From NCBI GenBank assembly GCA_027064245.1, contig JAMOPZ010000327.1, positions 1 to 9,401 on the forward strand: a stretch of DNA of 9,401 nucleotides, written 5' to 3'. Both the position numbers and the translations under genes were made by a program. Shown here piece by piece: positions 6,580 to 9,401 of the stretch. The stretch comes from Campylobacterales bacterium (lineage in GTDB: Bacteria; Campylobacterota; Campylobacteria; Campylobacterales; Arcobacteraceae). Under the pieces are notes generated by a model, which was given only the letters and a program-made list of their open reading frames with translations, ran no database searches and was not told the DNA's origin. Positions within the stretch are counted from its first letter, which is position 1. Every line of letters starts with the position of its first letter.

Positions 6580-7038
6580 TTAATAAGATATTATAGCATA
6601 TCCTGTAATAGGTTCAATAGTGATATTTCTTTCTTTATTTGAATATTTAAAATTAAATAGAATCTGTTGGGTCAATAATTTACCATTAAAGTTGTCTTTA
6701 TGTGGTCTACCTTTTGAATCAAAGCATATAGTTGTATCACTTGGATTTATATTTACATGAAGTTTATAAGAGATATTTTTAGGTGATGTAGCATTTTCTT
6801 CTAAAGACTTTTTTTCGATTCTTATACATCCAATATCATTATATCCACTTATAACTGTTCCATCAAAATTTAAATGTTCGAATCCTGTTCCTAAAAATTG
6901 GGCTTCTTTTATTTTCATTTGTATAAAATTAACATCATTAATAAGATATTTTGGTTTAAAAGCTGAAAAGCCTAATTTCGCCATAATCCCAATAAGTAAA
7001 ATTACAAAGATAAGTTCTATGAGTGTAAATGCTTTCAT
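6580..7038 (-). CDS. GspH/FimT-like type IV prepilin (pseudopilin)
   Basis: This 152-residue protein has a textbook prepilin N terminus, MKA/FTLIELIFVILLIGIMA: a three-residue leader, predicted cleavage by prepilin peptidase after A3, Phe as the mature first residue (N-methylation site) and Glu at mature position 5 (E8). The -1 residue is Ala rather than the usual Gly, which prepilin peptidases tolerate. The helix is followed by a small beta domain with C71 and C105, the latter inside TICFDSKGRPHKDN (103-116). A C/FDxxGRP segment of this kind is typical of GspH/FimT-like minor pilins. The protein ends GYAIISY. The start overlaps the stop of the preceding pseudopilin gene by four bases (ATGA), with AAGGAC at 7056-7051 upstream. 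It probably acts as a minor subunit that primes pilus assembly. It is followed by the 80-base gap before the platform genes. Confidence 0.88.
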   Translation of the reverse strand: MKAFTLIELIFVILLIGIMAKLGFSAFKPKYLINDVNFIQMKIKEAQFLGTGFEHLNFDGTVISGYNDIGCIRIEKKSLEENATSPKNISYKLHVNINPSDTTICFDSKGRPHKDNFNGKLLTQQILFNFKYSNKERNITIEPITGYAIISY

Positions 7039-7502
7039 GGTTGTTGTAGTGTCCTTCTTATGATTCGACTTATGATTCTATTGTCTGAATCTCTTGTTGC
7101 TTTTACCTCTACTTCTAGTAAAATCATTCCGTGGCTACTGTCTTTACCATCTCCTATCTCAAAAACCACACCATTACATTTAGTCTTATCATAATCATTG
7201 CTATCTTTTTGCATATAGTATTTTGTTATATTTACATCAGCACTATATGTTATACCTCTTTTAGTTATATTTTTATCTGGTTTATAGCTTTTTAAACAAC
7301 CACTAGCATTTCTATCATGAAAAGATATTTTTAAAAGAGTTTGTTCTACTATACTTGTTAAGTAAAGTTCTGTTTGCTCTCTTATATAACTATTTTGAGT
7401 ATGTTTAGATGATATAGAAGCATATTTTAAAACAATTAACATCATTCCACTTACAATAAGAATCATCATAATAGCTTGCATTAATCCAATGGCTTTTCTC
7501 AT
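7035..7502 (-). CDS. Atypical prepilin-like protein (PilX/GspK/MshP-like) with Gln at position +5
   Basis: The 155-residue product begins MRKAIGLMQAIMMILIVSGMML, a short basic leader followed by a long hydrophobic helix, like other prepilins. If cleaved after A4, the residue at mature position 5 is Gln9, not the usual Glu. Pseudopilins lacking Glu+5, such as GspK, cap the tip of the filament and insert without a preceding subunit. C69 and C109 may form a disulfide in the periplasmic domain, which is largely polar and beta-rich towards the C terminus (GMILLEVEVKATRD). It starts at a TAATG overlap with the previous prepilin stop and has a fair ribosome-binding site, AAAGGTG, at 7517-7511. The run 198, 314 and 155 residues with this atypical member third resembles mshD-mshO-mshP in order and size. 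Membership of the pilin set is convincing from context; the subfamily is an inference. Confidence 0.78.
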   Translation of the reverse strand: MRKAIGLMQAIMMILIVSGMMLIVLKYASISSKHTQNSYIREQTELYLTSIVEQTLLKISFHDRNASGCLKSYKPDKNITKRGITYSADVNITKYYMQKDSNDYDKTKCNGVVFEIGDGKDSSHGMILLEVEVKATRDSDNRIISRIIRRTLQQP

Positions 7503-8446
7503 TAAAATATCACCTTTTGTTTAGATATATGAACAGCAGTTGAACCACGAATTGAACGGTTCATATCAAGGTTAATTCTAATTGTTTCATTTACATATAT
7601 AGCTTCAAATGCAGTAACATCAGTTGCTAATATACTAACATCTCCTTTTTGTGTCCCACCGCTACTATTGTCTCCACAAAAAGTTTCATTATTGCTATAT
7701 GGTTTATAATTGTAAAAAAGAAATAGTGTATTTGTAAAATTAATATCATTTGGAAATATGTAGCTATTATTGTTACATTTTTCTAAGTTAGTTTTATTTA
7801 AATCTTCTCCACGAGCCACAGCATAAGCAGTTTTTGTTAGGTAGTATTTTTCATAAATATATTTAGGTTGAGAATCATTTTCATCAGTTAGTGTTATATT
7901 ATTATCATCATCTATTTTTATATCAAATGATAAGTTACTATCATTTTTATGCCAACCAAAAGCACCTTCACATGCTTTTATGCTCGTTGACCCTTCATCA
8001 AATGAACCAGCAAAAATTAAATTCAGTTTATCGTTGTCATCAATAGTTTTGTTAATATTAGAAGCAGATAGCCAATAACCATCTCCACTACTATTGTTAT
8101 CACTAAGCCCCATATCTATAAAGCCATCATATTCTCTATTTGTTAAATTATCATCCATTGTTGCTAACCATTCTAAAACAGGTTTTGAAGATACCAACTC
8201 TGTTATAGCTTCACAACTATTGTCTGATGGTTTATAGCCTATAACACTATTAGGTATTCTGTCATATAAAAAAATACTAATTTGGTCTAAGACTATTTGT
8301 GAACGGAGAGTCATATCTGTAATAGCTTTTGCTTTTGCACTTCTTAAGTAAAGCATCTCCATAGCTTTAAAAGCACCTATGGATAAAATAGCAGATATAA
8401 CAATAACAAAGATTATTTCTAAAAGTGTAAAAGCATTCTTTTTCAT
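7502..8446 (-). CDS. Large prepilin (GspJ/PilW/MshO-like minor pilin)
   Basis: From ATG 8446-8444 the protein has 314 residues and begins MKKNA/FTLLEIIFVIVISAIL: a five-residue basic leader, predicted cleavage after A5, Phe at +1 and Glu at +5 (E10). A start four codons earlier (8458) is possible, but its only purine-rich stretch touches the start codon, whereas 8446 forms a TAATG overlap with the previous stop, the junction also seen at 7502 and 447. The long C-terminal part (about 75-314) is Asn/Asp-rich with four cysteines, beginning with C78 in DNSC, and ends in a beta-rich stretch (TIRINLDMNRSIRGSTAVHI). Size and pattern fit PilW/GspJ/MshO-like minor pilins, which act near the filament tip. 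Its stop overlaps the next gene in the same TAATG manner. Prepilin status is firm; the subfamily rests on length and neighbours. Confidence 0.87.
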   Translation of the reverse strand: MKKNAFTLLEIIFVIVISAILSIGAFKAMEMLYLRSAKAKAITDMTLRSQIVLDQISIFLYDRIPNSVIGYKPSDNSCEAITELVSSKPVLEWLATMDDNLTNREYDGFIDMGLSDNNSSGDGYWLSASNINKTIDDNDKLNLIFAGSFDEGSTSIKACEGAFGWHKNDSNLSFDIKIDDDNNITLTDENDSQPKYIYEKYYLTKTAYAVARGEDLNKTNLEKCNNNSYIFPNDINFTNTLFLFYNYKPYSNNETFCGDNSSGGTQKGDVSILATDVTAFEAIYVNETIRINLDMNRSIRGSTAVHISKQKVIF

Positions 8447-9042
8447 TACTGAACCCATTCTCTATGTTTAATTTGTATATGTCCTAAATTTGCTGAGTGG
8501 TAGAAAAAACTAGCTTTAAACCCTTTCATTTTTTTGTTATCACTTCCTGGAAAGACAGTTGTATTTATCTCTTTTAGTTCTTGTGAAGTTGTTTTACTAT
8601 GTTTAGTGTAGTTTTCATCGACATAGTTTACGGTTATGTTTATATCGTATATATTTACATTTGTAGATTTATTGACATCAGTAGTGCTACCATCATAATC
8701 ATCAACATCATTATAATCATCGTTACCAGTATCTTGCCCTATTGTAGATGAAGTATTATCATCATCTATACAGTTTCTTGAACCAACAAATCCACCGATT
8801 CTATAGTCATTACAGGTATTTACACTTGTATCTACAATATTGCCATTTTTACTTGTGTTTTCATCCCAATTTAATTTAATTACAGAACCCATAAGTGAAT
8901 AAGCATTATATAAAGCATCCTCTTTCATAGATAATTCCATAGATTTGTTGGAAGCAAAAATAATCTTAGGTACAATGCTAAATACAATAGCAATAATAAC
9001 CATAGATAAAATTAACTCAATAAGTGTCATCCCTTTTCTCAT
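8446..9042 (-). CDS. Type IV prepilin with Asp-rich segment (MshD/PilV-like minor pilin)
   Basis: The 198-residue product begins MRKG/MTLIELILSMVIIAIVFSI, with the classical Gly at -1, Met at +1 and Glu at +5 (E9), so it is a clear prepilin-peptidase substrate. The periplasmic part contains C77 and C91, closely spaced and likely to be bonded, followed by a very acidic stretch at residues 93-118 ending DDYNDVDDYDG (108-118). Similar D-x-D-D-Y/F-x-G segments occur, as I recall, in MshD/PilV-type minor pilins and may bind calcium. The start codon directly abuts the stop of the Rpn-family gene (TAGATG), with AAGAGA about eight bases upstream. There is no room for a promoter between the two genes, so transcription must start inside or before the nuclease gene. 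It is the first of four prepilin genes. Confidence 0.87.
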   Translation of the reverse strand: MRKGMTLIELILSMVIIAIVFSIVPKIIFASNKSMELSMKEDALYNAYSLMGSVIKLNWDENTSKNGNIVDTSVNTCNDYRIGGFVGSRNCIDDDNTSSTIGQDTGNDDYNDVDDYDGSTTDVNKSTNVNIYDINITVNYVDENYTKHSKTTSQELKEINTTVFPGSDNKKMKGFKASFFYHSANLGHIQIKHREWVQ

Positions 9043-9401
9043 CTATTTATCTCTTAAACTCTTTATATCTTTTATATCTAGTCCTGTTTTTAAAGAGATA
9101 GTCTCATCCTCTAAAACATCTAGTAAATTTTTAGCAATCTCTAGCTGTTTTTTTCTTTCTCCCTCTTTTAAACCTTCCTCTTTTCCCTCTTTTAAGCCCT
9201 CTTCTTTAGCCATTTCCTTAGCATAATCCATAACATTTTTATAATCTAGTCTTGTTTTTAAATCGTGCTGATAAGCAAATTGTTTCTCTTTTGGTAATGC
9301 TAAAAACTCTGCCATATCGAATGCTTGGTTTAGTAGTTTATCATCTTTAAATACTTCTGGTATATGGGTTAGGTCTTGAATATTATTTAGCATATATAGC
9401 C
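9043..9401 (-). CDS. Rpn-family (PD-(D/E)XK nuclease/transposase-like) protein, C-terminal part, cut by window edge
   Basis: The visible C-terminal piece is open through to the window end. The codons before the ATG at 9393 read xGG-CTA-TAT, so WLYMLNN is the probable continuous sequence and that Met is internal rather than the start; family members are usually near 290 residues. Family hallmarks are the helical stretch IPEVFKDDKLLNQAFDMAEF, the LDYKNVMDYAKEMAKEEG region, two EGLKEG repeats, and the ending KNLLDVLEDETISLKTGLDIKDIKSLRDK, equivalent to the usual terminal 'G-L-s-xx-xI-xxL' motif. The catalytic PD-(D/E)XK residues would be off the window, so activity cannot be judged. Rpn proteins are DNA endonucleases linked to recombination and, in some studies, to phage defence or mobile behaviour. 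It abuts the prepilin operon on the same strand; a functional link is unproven. Confidence 0.85.
   Translation of the reverse strand, partial: LYMLNNIQDLTHIPEVFKDDKLLNQAFDMAEFLALPKEKQFAYQHDLKTRLDYKNVMDYAKEMAKEEGLKEGKEEGLKEGERKKQLEIAKNLLDVLEDETISLKTGLDIKDIKSLRDK
9157..9204 (-). repeat. Two tandem 24-base coding repeats in the Rpn-family gene
   Basis: Two adjacent 24-base units, 9204-9181 and 9180-9157, encode EEGLKEGK and EEGLKEGE. They differ at a few, mostly third-codon, positions. Such acidic/basic Glu-Gly-Leu-Lys repeats in variable copy number are common near the C terminus of Rpn/PD-(D/E)XK family proteins and could expand or contract by slippage. Confidence 0.8.

Noticed and set aside
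8945..9226. Plus-strand frame of 93 codons with a repeated PSFKPSS motif
   Set aside because: It is antisense to the prepilin N terminus and the Rpn repeats; the repeat is only the complement of the EGLKEG units.
9043..9401. Rpn-family gene as an active insertion element
   Set aside because: No terminal inverted repeats or target duplications are visible at its 3' end, and the other end is outside the window.
1..9401. CRISPR arrays, tRNA/rRNA genes, riboswitches
   Set aside because: Coding sequence fills the window except for 80 bases; no regularly spaced repeats or structured RNA signatures were seen on either strand.

Overview
The window is an A+T-rich (roughly 70% by eye), gene-dense segment with every convincing gene on the minus strand. 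Gene content and style (short lysine- and asparagine-rich proteins, Rpn-type nuclease, a Cts-like transformation/pilus cluster) suggest a Campylobacterota (epsilonproteobacterial) genome of the Sulfurimonas/Arcobacter kind. This assignment is an inference from composition and synteny, not from a marker gene.

Layout, read in the direction of transcription (high to low coordinates). (1) 9401-9043: the C-terminal part of an Rpn/PD-(D/E)XK nuclease-family protein, cut by the window edge. (2) 9042-6580: four consecutive genes with type IV prepilin-like N termini, the third of them atypical. (3) An 80-base gap, the only real intergenic space. (4) 6499-2537: the assembly platform and outer-membrane channel: a fused PilM/PilN (GspL/MshI-like) protein, a PilO/GspM/MshJ-like protein, a small PilP/MshK/CtsR-like periplasmic protein and an MshL-type secretin. 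(5) 2544-999: an ExeA/MshM-like AAA ATPase and an MshN-like membrane-anchored TPR protein. (6) 998-447: an unrecognised exported protein. (7) 447-1: the N-terminal 149 codons of a GspE/PilB-type assembly ATPase that begins with an MshEN (T2SSE_N) domain and runs off the window.

The order I-J-K-L-M-N-(extra gene)-E is that of the MSHA pilus operon of Vibrio, and the secretin / ATPase / assembly-ATPase run also matches the Campylobacter cts natural-transformation genes. Junctions are overlaps of 1, 4 or 8 bases or abutting stop/start codons, so the genes look translationally coupled and belong to one transcript. Together they would build a short type IV pilus or pseudopilus: prepilins enter the inner membrane, the I/J/K proteins link the cytoplasmic motor to the secretin, and the ATPase drives assembly. 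The likely job is DNA uptake or surface attachment. A polytopic GspF/PilC protein, a prepilin peptidase and an obvious major pilin are not in the window; the first would be expected just beyond position 1.

Most noteworthy points: a complete c-di-GMP-type MshEN motif on the ATPase, an uncharacterised exported protein between the N- and E-type genes, a very lysine-rich periplasmic linker on the TPR protein, a pseudopilin with Gln at the usual Glu+5 position, and an Rpn nuclease gene directly abutting the pilin operon. I found no RNA genes, CRISPR arrays, insertion-sequence ends or convincing terminators.
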